Assembly: GCA_007258455.2 (NCBI GenBank)
Contig: VDFB02193867.1
Coordinates: 525,946,189-526,010,188, forward strand
Length of the DNA: 64,000 bases
Reading direction: 5' to 3'
Origin: Sequoia sempervirens
Lineage: Eukaryota > Streptophyta > Pinopsida > Cupressales > Cupressaceae
The position numbers and the translations under genes are program-made. Within the stretch, counting starts at the first letter, position 1. Each line of letters opens with the position of its first letter. The notes beneath the pieces are model-generated. The model made no database searches. It worked only from the letters and a program-made list of their open reading frames with translations, and was not told where the DNA came from. Shown here one piece after another: positions 10,386 through 23,388 of this stretch.

Positions 10386-12120
10386 TGTCTTCCATTGACC
10401 TTGATTTTCTTGCTAGTCAAGTTGAATACAAATTGCTCTGTAATCATCAATACCAACAAGCCTTAGACTTCAAGTGACAATTCCTCCAATCCAAAAACCA
10501 ATGTTGTTCCTACCAACAACCCATAAGTCCTAGTCCTCCATCCATCAACCCTTATTATCAAGAGTCACTTAACAAAAATTCTTCCATTAATCCCCAACAA
10601 ACATCCACTTATCACCCTTATCCTAACCTTGACAAGGGAAACCAACTGTCCACTAGTCCATTCCAAGTCTCCACAACATTTTCTAGTACTTCACCCATTA
10701 ATCCTATCCAATACTACATGTCTTATCAACCATCTAACAACTCATGTCAAGTCTCCAAAAAATACCATATCAATCATGTCTAGGTCTCCATGCCCTATCT
10801 TACTCAACCTTACACCAATCCAATCCAAGTCTCCATGTTATATCCTAGTCCTTCGCCAACCAATCCAGTCCAAGTCTCCATGTTATATCCTAGTCCTTCA
10901 CCAACCAATCCAGTCCAAGTCTCCATGTTATATCCTAGTCCTTCACCAACCAATCCAGTCCAAGTCCCCATGTCCTATCCTATTCCTTCATCCACCAACC
11001 CCTTCCAAGTCTCCATGTATTATCCTAGTCCCTCATCCATTAATCCTTTCCAAGTCACTCCCTCACAAGCCACATTTAGTCATGAAAATTCTATCATTTT
11101 CCAAAGTCAAATCCCATTTTCTAAACTTGAGGATACATGTCAAAATGAAAGTCCAAAGCATGACATCATAATGTCACCTTCACATCAAGACCAAAGTAGT
11201 CCATCCCATGACCCCATCTTTAAGTCCATCCAAGAAGTCCTTCAAGACAATCATGACATCCAAAATACACCTACCCTTGACAAAGACTTCAATCCCAATC
11301 ATATTGTTCAAGACAACCCCATCTTTGACCAAGACACTACCAATGACCAAGAAGTCCAAAAAAATCCACTCTTTGACCTTTATGCCATTCATGAACAAAC
11401 ACCTGATGACCCTATTCAGGCTCTAACTATTGACACTTTTCAAAATGATACACTTGCCTCGATGTGACACATAGATGATATTCCTTCAGAACAAGAGTCT
11501 TCTACTCTAGAAATCTTTACAAATGATCAAGCTATAGATGACTTCACTTGATTCTATGACAATGACCATCAAGACAGTTTTCACATTGACTTGGAAGCAC
11601 CATTATAATTAGTTGAACTTGACATGTCACAAGATCAAACCAAAGATATCAGTTATAAATATGTCCAGCATGACAATGAACCTAAGACACTTTATCAACT
11701 AGGGTCATCTATCTTCATCAAAGCAAGTTTTCTCACAAATGAGAAAATTCCAAGTGATAGTGTTCACATGTACACAATGACAGGTTAGCATCTTGCTTTC
11801 AAAACAAAAAATACCCCATCACAAATAGGATCTGTCAAAGCATGCAATATCAAGGCAAATGACTAGGCATATATGAGCAAGGCATTTGAGAACCAATACA
11901 GCTTCAGGAAAATTATAGACATCAAGGTCTTGGCTATTCCTCAGTCAACAAATTAGATAATGTCAATGGAATCTCCTCAATATTGGGGGCAACCTTGTCA
12001 GATACAAACATCAAAATGGAGTCCATGAGTAATCTTTGTCATAAGGTTGCTGCCAACACCCCATCCACCCACACCATAAACTGTCATTCCATCATAAATA
12101 AACCTTCCCTTTGGAACCAA
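10386..12120 (+). pseudogene. decayed Pro/Ser-rich ORF of the non-autonomous LTR element
   Basis: A start codon at 10390 (ATG after CACC) opens MSSIDLDFLASQVEYK and a Gln/Asn-rich stretch. Then come about five and a half copies of a 15-residue unit TNPVQVSMLYPSPSP (10814-11060), and an Asp/Asn-rich tail with repeated DNP and QDN blocks. The longest open piece is 10790-11467. In-frame stops (near 10477, 10781, 11465 and 11551) divide it. It lies where Gag would be, but I see no Gag, zinc-knuckle or protease motif. It may be a replacement structural protein or a captured gene; function unknown. It is the only coding signal native to this element. Confidence 0.5.
10814..11060 (+). repeat. 45-bp in-frame tandem repeat
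   Basis: Units start ACCAATCC or ACCAACCC at 10814, 10859, 10904, 10949 and 10994, with a partial unit near 11039. The spacing is exactly 45, so the 15-residue protein period is kept. Adjacent middle units are almost identical. Confidence 0.95.
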
Positions 12121-12430
12121 CAAAGACAAAAGACATACAAATAAAAAAATCAAAATCAAATATCAAAGGCCATTGAATCAAACAAACAGTCAAGTGTACA
12201 AATGAAGTTAAAATGGATCACAAAGACAAATGGATCAAGCAAAGAAAGTATTTCAAAAGAAAAAGTCAATCAAAATGTGGAGCCACAAGTAAAGAGGACT
12301 CTCACAAATAATAAATATCCACCTCCCTCAAAATGGTCATCAAGCAAGGCATATACAAGTGTTGGTTCCAAATGTAAGGAAAACTTAGGTGTGGAACCAA
12401 CTCTCCTAATGCCAAAACCTCAGGGAAGAA

Positions 12431-13955
12431 TGTAGATATGACTTTAGATTTTACAATTACAGTTCAATAAGATACACATGAAAAGAATAACAGAATAGAG
12501 AAATGGACACATACACAATTAGACACCAGATTTCCATGGGAAAACCCTTATGGGAGAAAAACCCACCACACCAAGAAAAGTCTCTTTGTATTAAAGTAAG
12601 GAAAATTACATACAAAGATCAGACTTAACTTTTTGATGTAAATTTATAGTAGCAACATTCACTGATCAATCTTGTATAGAACATTAGTCTCACAATGATC
12701 TTAGATGCATACAATGAACACACTCAGATCAATCTGTGTTCAATCGAGAAACACTTCCATTATCTCAAACTGATCATCCTCATACATTACAAAGCATAAT
12801 CCATTCTCTCATAGTCTATTGATCTTTCACACATGAATAGTCACAACAGTTCAACTACTAATGGCTCTCCTTCCGCTTTGCTCATTGGTTGAAAATAGAC
12901 CACATCAAACAGTCGTTTGGTCAAAATGTTCAAAAAAAATTGCATGTCAGTGAGACACTAGATCGTGTCTCCCTAATGCCACAATTCCCGATCACATAGC
13001 TATCGGAAAGACCAAAGGTATCGACAACACCCTAAGAAGTCAGACCGATAACAAATCAAGTCTCCCCGATATCACAAGAAAACCAATTGTCCATCAGCAA
13101 GAGTCCAGGAGATTTCATTGATAGTTAACGTCACTTTAATATGTCCATCAGCAAGACTAGCACCATCAGAAAGACATCTCACCGATCTCTATTATAGAAC
13201 AATCGGCAAGACCATCGTTGTTGCTAAGACTTCACACCAATGTCCATCACATGTAGCTCTATTGGAAAGACCATCGCTATCGGTGAGAGATCCTAGTGAA
13301 CAAAAATCCATCAGCGAGATATCCTTTATCAACAAGAGTTCACACCGATCACAGAATAGTCGGAGAGACCAATGCTATCAGCAAGAGTTCTCACCGAACA
13401 AAAACTCATTGGCTAGACATGTTCTATTGGCAAGAGTTCTCACTGAATGCAAACCTTTCAGCGAGAGAAACATCCATCGGCAAGAGTTCTCACCGAAGGT
13501 ATAGCTGTTGGTGTGACCACATTGTCGGAAAGAGCTCATACCAAAAGTATACCCATCGATTAGAGGAGAACCATCGACGAGACTGGCGCTTTCAGAAAGA
13601 GTTTGAGAGTCTCCCTGATGTCCAATATGAATAAAGCTATCGACAAGACTAAAACATTCAGAATGTGTCTGATAGTCACCCCGATATTCAACTGTCGCCA
13701 AGAGTCTCCTCGATGACCATTAGGAACCAACCCGTCAACAAGAGGTCTTCCCAGACAGAAAGAGATAGGAATTTCACAATGATAGTCATGTCTTTCCAAT
13801 CACTTTCGTCGGCAAGATAGTTCCAAAGTCATGCTGATCTGAGCTCTTCAGAAGTTTAGAACACAACTGCTAGTCGGTAAGACATTCTGAGGGTCTCATT
13901 GATTTTTCTCTTTTAGGAGTTTCATGTCAGTAAGCTTGAGGCACATTTTCCAACA
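12431..13955 (-). repeat. 3' LTR of the copia relic
   Basis: Minus-strand LTR starting TGTTGG at 13955 and ending near 12431 (TCTACA). Positions 12632 to 13955 match 14103-15408. It contains about six copies of an imperfect 20-bp palindrome, about 50 bases apart. Confidence 0.8.
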
Positions 13956-13970
13956 ATCTCCCACTTGACA

Positions 13971-14100
13971 AAGATATTACTGACACCTCTAGAGCACAAC
14001 AAAACTACTAAAATTCATGTGCACTAAGGCCCATCAAACTGGCACATCATCTGAACTTGTCTGTGCTCATTGGTTTTGTCAATGCATCTGCAACATTTTC
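13971..14100 (-). pseudogene. C-terminal end of copia Pol (RNase H)
   Basis: The minus strand reads NVADALTKPMSTDKFR then C.SLMGLS, the hallmark end of plant Ty1/copia RNase H (ADALTKPL...F). It is followed at once by the polypurine tract and LTR. Only about 40 codons survive, with a TGA after KFR. Confidence 0.85.
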
Positions 14101-15408
14101 TTTTGATGTCAATTTACAGCAATAACACTCACTGATCAATCTTGTACAGAACATTAATCTCACAATGCTCTCAGAGGCATACAATGAACCCACTTAGATC
14201 AATTTGTGTTCAATCAAGCAACACTTTCATTATCTCAAATTGATCATTGTCATACATTATAGAGCTTAATTCATTCTCTCACGGTCTATTGATCTTCCAC
14301 ACAAGAATGGTCGCAACAGTTCAACTACCAACGGTTCTCCTTCCGCTTCTCTCATTGGTTCAAAATAGACCACATTAGACAGTTGTTCAATCAAAATGTT
14401 GAAACAGAATTACATGTCAGTGAGACACTAGATTGTGTCTCCCCGATGCCACAATGCTTGATCACATAGCTATCAGCAAAACCAAAGGTATCGGCAACAC
14501 CCTAAGAAGTTAGAATGATAACAAATCAAGTCTCCCCAATATCACAAGAAAACCAGCTGTCCATTGCCAAGAGTCTAGGAGATTTCATCGACAGTTAATG
14601 TCACTCTGATATGTCCATTGGCAAGACATCTCACCAATGTCCATTGTAGAACAATCAGAAAAAACCATTGTTGTCGCTAAGACTTCACACCGATTTCCAT
14701 CACATGTAGCTCTATCAGCAAGACCATCACTATCGGCAAGGGCTCATAGCGAACATAAATCCATCGACGAGATATCCTCTATTGGCAAGAGTTCACACCG
14801 ATCACAGAACAGTTGGAGAGACCAATGCTATTGACAAAATTTCTCACTGAACACAGACTTGTCGGCCAGACTTTTTCTATCGGCAAGAGTTCTCATTGAA
14901 TGCAAACCTATCGACGAGAGAAACATCCATCGGCAAGAGTTCTCACCGAAGGTATACCTATCGGCAACACCACACTGTTGACAAGAGCTCATACCGAAAG
15001 TATACTTGTCAATGAGAGGAGAACCATCGACGAGACTGGCACTTTCAAAAATATTTTGAGAGTCTCCCTGATGTCCAATATGAATAAAGCTATCGGTGAG
15101 ACTAACATAGTCAGAATGTGTCTGACAGTCACCCCGATATTCAACTGTCGCCAAGAGTCTCCTCAATGACCACTAGGAACCAACCCATCGGCAAGAGGTC
15201 TGCCCAGATGGAAAGAGATAGGAATTCCACAACAATAGCCATGTCTTGTTGATGACTTTTGTTAGCAAGATAGTTCCAAAGTCACATCGATCTAAGCTCT
15301 TTAGAAGTTTAGAACACAGCTGCTAGTCAGTAAGACATTCTAAGGGTCTCACCAATTTTTCTCTTTTAGGAATTTCATGTCAATAAGATTGAGGCACATT
15401 TTCTAACA
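14101..15408 (-). repeat. 5' LTR of the copia relic (3' end missing)
   Basis: Starts TGTTAG at 15408 and matches the other copia LTR down to 14103, where it joins the pol tail. The last roughly 200 bases of the LTR and the primer site are gone, so the internal deletion began inside this LTR. Confidence 0.8.
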
Positions 15409-17946
15409 CAAAACACCATCCCAATCAAAATTCCAAACTCTGTCACCCACCCTCCCAACTTTGGAAAAGTAAAAGTGATCCATCCAAATGTCCCAACAAT
15501 CCTTCCATGTCTACCATCATCTGTCATACTCCTACATCTCACCTAAAATCCAAAAATTCCACATCACAAATCCATCGCATCTTGGCAACAACTTTTTATC
15601 ACAAGGAATCTCATGGCACTCTATTATGATGTGTGTATTATGATAAGGCCAACTCTAGTAGCAAGACAAATCATAGTGACATCAATCAATTGTATACAAA
15701 CTCTATGATCCCGACAAGGCAACTACTTCATAAAGTTCATTATTGGCATATCATGGAACTAATATTTACACCGACATCATCAATAGTTTCAGAACAATCA
15801 GTGGGCATCCAAGAAGTCCCGTAAATATCAAAAATACAAAAAAAAAATCCAAAAAGTCAAAAAAAAAAATAGTAAAGAGAAAAATTTCATCTAACGGTGA
15901 AAACCTGGTAAACAGGCACCTTGGATAAGTACCATGATGAAAACCTGGTAAACAGGTTTCATGTGTAAAATACATTGTCTATGTGGACCTTTACACTTGG
16001 GGGAAAGTTGTCTCATTTCCCATGCCTTTCTCATGAAATTTGCATTCATCCATCTAAGCCCTATCATTCCTACCCATTTTCCCCACCTACCTTCAACTTG
16101 ACATAAAAGCATGCAGACATAAATCATGCTTTGGAAAAATCTTGACATGTTTATCCTTTTCTCATACACTATTCATGAAATTTCATGCCATTACTTTCAT
16201 AACCTCATTATCCTTATGTGACATAGTCCTTGAAAATCATATGACAATTCCCTTAGTCTCATGTCTCTCGTCCTTTACCAAGGCCAACTCTCATCCTTTC
16301 ATGTCTGACACCTAACTTCATTTTCCCTTATCAAACGGTCTAAGGATACTCCATCATCCCATTCAATCCTAAAAAGATGTCATTCCAAATGCAATAAGCC
16401 TAATCCATACAATCTTGCTTGGAATCCTAGCGCATCATCGAAAACATTCCTTGGCTTTGTTCCAAGCTCGGCTACAAACCTTAATTTGTTAATCACATTA
16501 TCATCATCCTCATGTTGTTTTGGGATGTGTCCTTCCCATGTCAAACAACGTTGGCATCACTTGTCAATTGGTATTCAACTTGACTAGGGGACAATCATGT
16601 TTGTCCTTGAATTCTTCTGCATTGGCATCATTCACATGCATTTGTCTCAATCTTCAAAAAACATCAAAAATAAAAAAAATCATAACATGCCAAAACAAAA
16701 AAAATCAAAACATGTCAAAAACACAAAAAACATCCAAATAACACTTGGAAATCCCAAAACAAGAGTCATAACTCATCAAGTTAGTCATGTTAGTCAATTT
16801 GTTGTTGTCAAACTATGTTGCCTCTACGACTAAACATAGGCAAGTCCATCAATCGATGAGCCCCCAAGGCTCCCTAGGTAAGTCCTTTACTATTTGTCAC
16901 GTCAGTCAAATAAGTCAGACATAGTCACACTTAGACAGAAGACAGTCATTCAAAATTTCAATGTCCAAATCATGAACCAAAAGACGACATGGTCCAATCA
17001 GTCATTAGATCCAAATCAGAAAACATAGTCCAATCTGTCATATAGCCGAAATTAGTCAAACTACCAAAACAATGTCAATCTCGTCACTCTTTTGTCCCCT
17101 CAAAGATGTGTCCTTGGGCTTGGACCTCCTCAAAACATCATTTTCATTTTCAGGATGTGTCCTTCTTGAGAATAGGCATTGTCAAACTATCAAATTATTA
17201 AACTGTCAAACCGTAAAACTGTCAAACTGTCAAACTATCATGCAATCAATCTTTGACAAAAAATATTGGCAAACATATTGAATGACTGTAAATTTTTTGG
17301 TCTATTTTTTCTTATCTTTTTATTGCTTTGTCTCTTGGTCATGTTACTAGCTACCTTGAGGATGTCCCACGAAGGATTTATAGGAACAATGATGTCTCAT
17401 GACTCTTCTTTTATTTCATTGTTGTCTATGGTTTGTCTTGACAAAAAGAATGGGCCAACTTAGCCCTTAGTATGAGGTAGGACATTCCTTGTATGTGACT
17501 GTCTATTTTGGAAGTGGATGACCTTGCACACCTTGGTCTATGTCATACCATGGTGTTTGTTGTTCATTTTTCATATTTTACTACCCAATGATGATTAAAT
17601 GTAAAGCCTGACATAGCAAAATATATATCTACAAATTATCTCAACTAGCACTATCTCAACATCCACATCCTCATTACTAATAGCCATCTTTTCCATGCTT
17701 ACATTCATCTTTTCTTCTTTGATATTTATTCTATTATGCATCTTCCTCATCCTTCCCTACTTTTCTTTGTCTTCTTGTCCTTCCTCTTCCAATCCTCTCA
17801 TCAATTTAAAGAGCACACTTGTGTTCTTTGAACCCACCTATCCTCTTGAGGGGGCATACCACTACCTCCTTGTCATCCTTGCTCATTCTTTTGTTCACTG
17901 GGGCATATCTTTTTCTTTGACACAATGTGATAAACAACATTGTATC
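15409..17946 (+). other. 3' half of the LTR element interior, no supported gene
   Basis: About 2.5 kb. Short open frames occur but none shows domain or repeat-phase support. Features seen: A-rich stretches at 15830-15880 and 16670-16730, and short GTCAAACT-type repeats at 17180-17250. Confidence 0.6.
17176..17252 (+). repeat. short tandem repeat, GTCAAACTRT-like
   Basis: About seven consecutive 8-10 base units related to GTCAAACTAT or GTCAAACTGT. Confidence 0.75.
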
Positions 17947-17960
17947 AAAGAGGGGAAAAA
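17947..17960 (+). other. polypurine tract
   Basis: AAAGAGGGGAAAAA directly abuts the TG of the 3' LTR, as needed for plus-strand DNA priming. Confidence 0.85.
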
Positions 17961-18923
17961 TGTAGACACCTAGAAATTACCACTAGGCCTATGAATTAAT
18001 TAAATCCCCTTCATCATTCTTGATAACTAAATAATCTTAATTATTTAATTATTATCTAATGTTGCAAAGTCTTCTATTAATTAAATAATCTCAATTATTT
18101 AATTAATTCATTTTATCCTTCTATCTTTTCTTTTGATTAATTAAATAAATTATTATTTATTTAATCATGTCACTAATATCTTCAACCTCTTTAATTAAAT
18201 AAATCTATATTTATTTAATTATCTATCATTTTCTACTATAATTAAATAATTATGACAATTATTTAATTATTCATTTTAGCCTCTTCTAACACAAATTAAT
18301 TAAATTTTTATTTTAATTAAATGACTTTCCTTTTCACTCACCTTTTTGAATTAAATTTCTATTTAATCAAAAAGATAACTCACTTTTTTCTCTTGGAATG
18401 AGATAATGTTTCCATTATTTCAAAATGCAATTTCCCTCTTCGAACTAATTGATTTTGTTGAAAAAATAGTTAATTTCCTCTTCCTCTTTCACTTCTAATC
18501 TCATCCTATCTCGTCTCGATTAATTGTAGTCATTGATCAAAATAAAAATCTTTTAATTTTGTCCATCCATTTTCCACTTGCCTCTCTATAAATACCATTG
18601 TCATTTATCATTTTGACATCTTAGAATATCTTAGAAAATCTATAATTCATAGCTATCGTGTTGTTGAGATAATTAAAATCTTCAATATTTTGCTTTGTCA
18701 TTGTCATAGGCTATAGTTGTATGTTATAAATCTTAGGGCGATTATCATACTCAAGAAAAATGGAGAAGGATGATGGAGTTCATTCAATGGAGGCGTGAAG
18801 ATTATGCTGAAATTGTTCTTTATTATTTCCTTTCATGCACTTCTTTGTTCTCTATCATTAGGTTAGGAATTTTCAATTTATTTATTGTACTTAATAATCT
18901 TAATTATGATTTTCCTGATTACA
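17961..18923 (+). repeat. 3' LTR of the 7064-18923 element
   Basis: Starts TGTAGACACC, ends TTACA and is followed by the target duplication TTTAT. It keeps the hairpin array (about 18020-18370) and the TATA box (18596-18604). Confidence 0.95.
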
Positions 18924-19614
18924 TTTATGTTCAACAATATTGTTACATTCCTAATTGTGGTGATGAGCCAGGTGTATAGATGCACATGTGATACAAGAAA
19001 AGTGTGGAGGTCATTCCCTCACTTAAATTTTACATAAAAGTAACTTTTAGAGGTCCAAAAGCTCTACAGTGGGCAGGACTGATCTAGGTTGATACTTGTC
19101 ATCAGAAATTGAAGTGTTCCACATGCTCAAGATATCAATGTCATCTTGAAGAGCTCAGAAATCTGAACCCAATGCAACTTGACCAGGTGAAAAAGGAGCT
19201 CGTACACTCAAGTTATGCTCAATCAAATTTGGGGTCAAACTGGGTATAGAGGCTAGTCAAAAAGATGGAAATTTTGATCGTCTCAAAAATGGTCAAAAAT
19301 CGCATCATGTTGAAGAGCTCGTCACCATGATTCTAACATCATTCCTTTCATAGAAAATGGAGTCTATATGCCAAGGTTACGCCAAGTCAATGTTTTAGTC
19401 AAAAGGATTGACTAGTCAAAATGATGGTGTCAGCATGTGACGTGGCAGGTGGTAATGTGGTAGGTGGTAACATGGCAGATGGTGACATGGTAGCACAGTC
19501 AGTGCCATACAATGATGTGGCACAATCATGGTCTGACATGTGGCATTCCCCAGTGAATCAAAGTTTGACACATGACATTTTCTAGTGAATCATGGTGTGA
19601 CATGTGTAGTGCCC
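18924..19614 (+). other. flank between two LTR elements
   Basis: Continuation of the sequence split by the 7064 insertion. No recognised protein. A short GGTGGTAAYRTGG-type repeat lies at 19441-19500. The last bases (ACATG, 19610-19614) would be the left target site of the giant-LTR element. Confidence 0.5.
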
Positions 19615-20139
19615 CTCCGAAACGATCTTTCTAGATTTTTGGTGTAAGTGTTATTTGTGACTTTATTGATAATTATGCCATAGATTATTTGGTAAACTTA
19701 ATGCTTTAAGTGTCCTTATTCAATTAGCTAATTAAATTAAATTGCTATGGAATGAGTAAATGTTTTATTATTAATATAGTTAGATTATTGAACGAATGTC
19801 GTTAATTAAATTATTAAATTAATTTGAAAGTTTATACCATTATTTCAATTAAACAATGAATAATTAAATAAAATAAAATGGAACATTAATGTAATTATTA
19901 ATAAGGTTAATTTTAAATTTAAACATGATTAATATTAGTAATTATAATTGCAATTTAAATATGGGTATCGCCAACACTATTATTATTTTTATTTTAAAAA
20001 GAAAGGAAAATATTATTAAAGGAATCAAAATCCTCACGTGTCTTCTCAATGTTTCTTTATTTGCATGCATGACAAGCATGGAGTCTGAAGGAGAAGGGAG
20101 GGAAACTTGATGACACCTATCAATTGCATTTTCTTAAAA

Positions 20140-21260
20140 GTTTCTTAAGCCTTTTCATCAAATGGGTTTTTTTTGGTGGGGCATACTCGGCAATCATAGC
20201 ATTACAGGAGATCACATTTTTCAGAGGCATCCTATCGGGCAGAATATGCACCCTTGTTTTTGCTTCCCTCCTTCTGCATACAAGTCTACCAATGCATTTG
20301 CAACATCTATCAACTACAACATCTAGCATGGTTGTCACTCCTCCAAAATCCGTCTCGCTAGTAATGACCTTTCGCTTCTCCTTTTCACATATCTGTAGCC
20401 TAAAAATAAGGTTTTGATGGTAATTTTAGGGTATGTTTATTAAAATGAAAATTACAGCTAAGATTCTAATAATGAGCACATTTAGGTTTTAACATTATCA
20501 GCATCCTTTACTTTGCGTAGTTAAAATATAATACCCACCTTCCCCTGATGATTGCATTTTCTTTTCTAAAGCCTATTATCAAAATTATTCATTCATATCT
20601 TGTAACCACTATGGTCCTTGGGAGGGCTACTCTTTAAGGCATTATGTCAAATAGTCACGTGCCTTGTCTGGGTTTCACATTTTGTACACGTATCTGCACA
20701 GGTTTAACTGCCATCTTCATAATAAGTTTGGGTTGTCTCCAAGATATCCATTACAGGCATGAAGGTCAACCATGCACTCCTTGTGATCAACTATATATGT
20801 AATGCAATAAAGGTTGCAGCTATGTGAAGTATGTGCAACCCTCATCCACCAAACCTACATGACAATGAGCAACTAGAACACAAGAAAAGCTTACAACGTT
20901 AGGATGTGTTACAGAGTGATTCATTAATTTAAAGATTTTGAGAGCTTCCTTACTAAATCCATTTTGTGCACATTTTGCAATCATTGCATTTCAATAATCC
21001 ATGAGATGGCATCTCTTTGAGGCATTCTATGAAACAGTTCACACGCCTTGTCTATGTGCCACACTTTGCATACATGTCACCAACGCAACATGTAACTACA
21101 ACATCTACCAAAATCTCTCCTAGTTATGCTTTGGAGGATGTACACATCTTATTCCAAGGTCCAAGTTTGGTGCAGGCAGATTAGATGTTACCAATGGTCG
21201 CGGAACCTATGAAAACTTGAGATAAGCTATTGGCCATTCTTTCAATGATTTGTTTCTTTT
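20140..21260 (-). pseudogene. PPR protein fragments inside the giant LTR
   Basis: Read on the minus strand, going leftward: MYAKCG at about 21072, then after a one-base shift HIDKACELFHRMPQRDAISW; CMVDLHACNGYL near 20790-20750; and RMPLKNVISCNAMIAEYA near 20240-20180. These are consensus pieces of plant PLS-class PPR proteins, which bind organelle RNA through 35-residue helical repeats. Stops and shifts break every piece, and spacing between pieces is not that of an intact gene. The same pieces are in the other LTR, so the gene fragment was inside the LTR before transposition. It is antisense to the LTR's direction of transcription. Confidence 0.85.
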
Positions 21261-23388
21261 TCTATTCTAGAATAGGGTATACGTGTATTTAGAAGTCAGT
21301 ATCAGGTGCTCCTCATAGATATGGATTCCCATTTAGTTAGTTAAATGACAGAGTCTCTGCACAATTAGTCTCTTCATATTAGAGGATTTGAATTAGCAAG
21401 AATAACCTTGGCATCTAGAAATAATTACAATTATTGGAACTTTCCTGGCTTAAACTTATAGGTTCCAATTAGCATGCATTCCATAAGGAGTTACAAATGA
21501 AATAAAGAGAGCTAAAATTCAATTGCTCTTTCACAACACTATAAAGAAACAGAGACAAGTTCATTAAATTCTCATAAACAAAACTTTAATCTACCAAAAA
21601 GCATCTTTATCAAATTTGAATGAGGATATAGTAGCCACTTCATAAAGGTGTCTCAATCTAATAGTTATTACTTGGTTTTTTTTACTGTATGCTTCTTGAG
21701 TTTCACATATTGAGCACTTTAAGTTTTAAAATTCAACTAACATATATTAGCATGTGCCAAACATTCTTTTCACCCAATTCATCAACTTTCAACTTTTCAA
21801 AGACCAAACAACCATCATTCTATTATTTTGGTTTTAGTTTATTTTTACTAAATTACTAGTGATCATAATATACCATTACACTTTATTTACACTCTTTTAT
21901 AATATTCTTGAAGTAATTAGAAAATAAAGTTTGGGTTTATCCACAAATAGTAATTGCAAATATATATAGAAAGAGAAAATCCATATAAGTAGATTTTTTC
22001 TACAATACTCGTATACTAAATGAAGCATTTTAGTATACGTAGTTATAAACGGATGTTAGTTTATATATTTGGCCCATTATTATTAAATAGATGTATGTTT
22101 ATATTTTATGACCTAGAAGGATAAGAATATGGTTTGAATACAAATTCTAATTGGATTATAACATTATTAAGCTATTTTAATGATCTTTTAAATATTGTTT
22201 CCTTTACAAATGTTTCAATAATGATTTGTTAATATAAGTGGATTTTAATATGTATAAATTAATTATGAGTTGTGATTACTAAAAAATTCAATGTTGTTTA
22301 TATTATGGGTCTTAGTAATATGATACTTTTGTCTAGGTGAATTAAGAAATTGTATAGATAGAGAAGTGAGGAGAATAAATAGGGAAAAGCATAGGATTAT
22401 TTATATTTCGATAATTGGAGGGGTTTTATTAAATAAATTGAGTTAGATGATTAATTGATAAAGAATACAGAGGATGATGAATTAGCTAACCTCAAAGCAA
22501 TTGCTTTTTTATAGTTAGATAAATTAAGTGGTCTTAGCAGATAAAAGAGTAATAGAATTAGAAAATAGAGGTTGTCGATTTAGACAAACAAAAGTAACAA
22601 TATAGTAAGAGAATTGGAAATTATTAGAAAGGGAAGAATATGTTTTCTTTAATTATTTTTCATAATGATCATAGAGATAAAGTGCTAATGAAGACTTATT
22701 AAACATTTATTTATAAATATAAGTTTACATGTGTTTGTATTAAAGTGATAGAAGTAAATTAGTTTACCCTTTGTGATTATTTGGTTATTAATATATATTG
22801 GAAGTTGAACAAAAGATATATTGATTCAGACATAATCAAACATTTAAAAAGGGATTTGGTTAAGTATTTTGCGATTAAATTTCCTTGCTTGTATTAAGGA
22901 ATGTTATTCTTTTATGTTTTGTTATATAAGATCATTAAAAGATAGCTAATGAACATCTCAGGAGATAAATTTTGTTATAGAATAATCTTTATTAATGTTA
23001 TAGAAAAGAAAGGTAATATGATGGTGGGACAATAGTTTGTTGTGAGTTGCATTAATATTCCTTAGTAAGGATTATACAAGTATTCTATAAGAATGTTTAG
23101 GTCATTCTTAAAGATGTTTGGTTGTATTGTCGATTGTTCATTGTTGGATTGATGTGTTGGACTAGTGGACTATGGGTGAGTTGTGATGTTGCCAATAGAA
23201 GTAATCTTTAATCTTTGGAGTAATTGTGATTGCAAGGATTGCGTGAATTGAATATTGTTTCATTCAATGATTATTGTGATTGTTTTGTATAGAATTGTTT
23301 ATATCAGCTTTGATTGAGTTTGAAGATCTCGTTTTGATATTATCACTCTTATTCTTCGCTTGTCGATTTGTGATAATGGAAGTTATAT

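Larger units (their letters stand above)
12431..15408 (-). mobile_element. collapsed Ty1/copia element (two LTRs plus pol tail)
   Basis: On the minus strand: LTR beginning TGTTAGAAAATGTGCC (15408 down to about 14101), a 130-bp internal piece, a polypurine tract (rc of ATCTCCCACTTGAC at 13956-13970), and a second LTR beginning TGTTGGAAAATGTGCC (13955 down to about 12431). The internal piece reads NVADALTKPMSTDKFR, the end of copia RNase H. Everything from the end of the first LTR through primer site, gag, integrase and reverse transcriptase has been deleted. It lies inside the 7064-18923 element and is younger than that insertion. No clean target duplication was found, so the left limit is approximate. 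Confidence 0.85.
7064..18923 (+). mobile_element. complete non-autonomous LTR retrotransposon, 11.9 kb
   Basis: Two LTRs beginning TGTAGACACC and ending TGATTACA (7064-8025 and 17961-18923, 962 and 963 bp) face the same way. A primer site TGGTGAACCCGATG follows the first at 8028, and a purine tract AAAGAGGGGAAAAA precedes the second at 17947-17960. The host sequence TTTAT is repeated at 7059-7063 and 18924-18928, so both ends are exact. The interior holds only one decayed ORF (10386-12120) and a nested copia relic. No reverse transcriptase or integrase reading was found, so it must have been moved by another element. The LTRs differ at roughly one base in twenty in the first hundred bases, so the insertion is old. 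Confidence 0.95.

Noticed and set aside
10629..11171. 180-codon frame rich in SKSPC repeats
   Set aside because: Alternate frame of the 45-bp repeat; the frame with the upstream MSSIDLDFLASQ start is preferred.
13118..15169. Overlapping open frames on both strands in the copia LTRs
   Set aside because: They come from the repeated palindromic motif; LTR position and the pol tail between explain the region.
12960..15400. CRISPR-like array of regularly spaced repeats
   Set aside because: Repeat units are imperfect, spacers are themselves repeated between the two LTRs, and the context is a plant retroelement.
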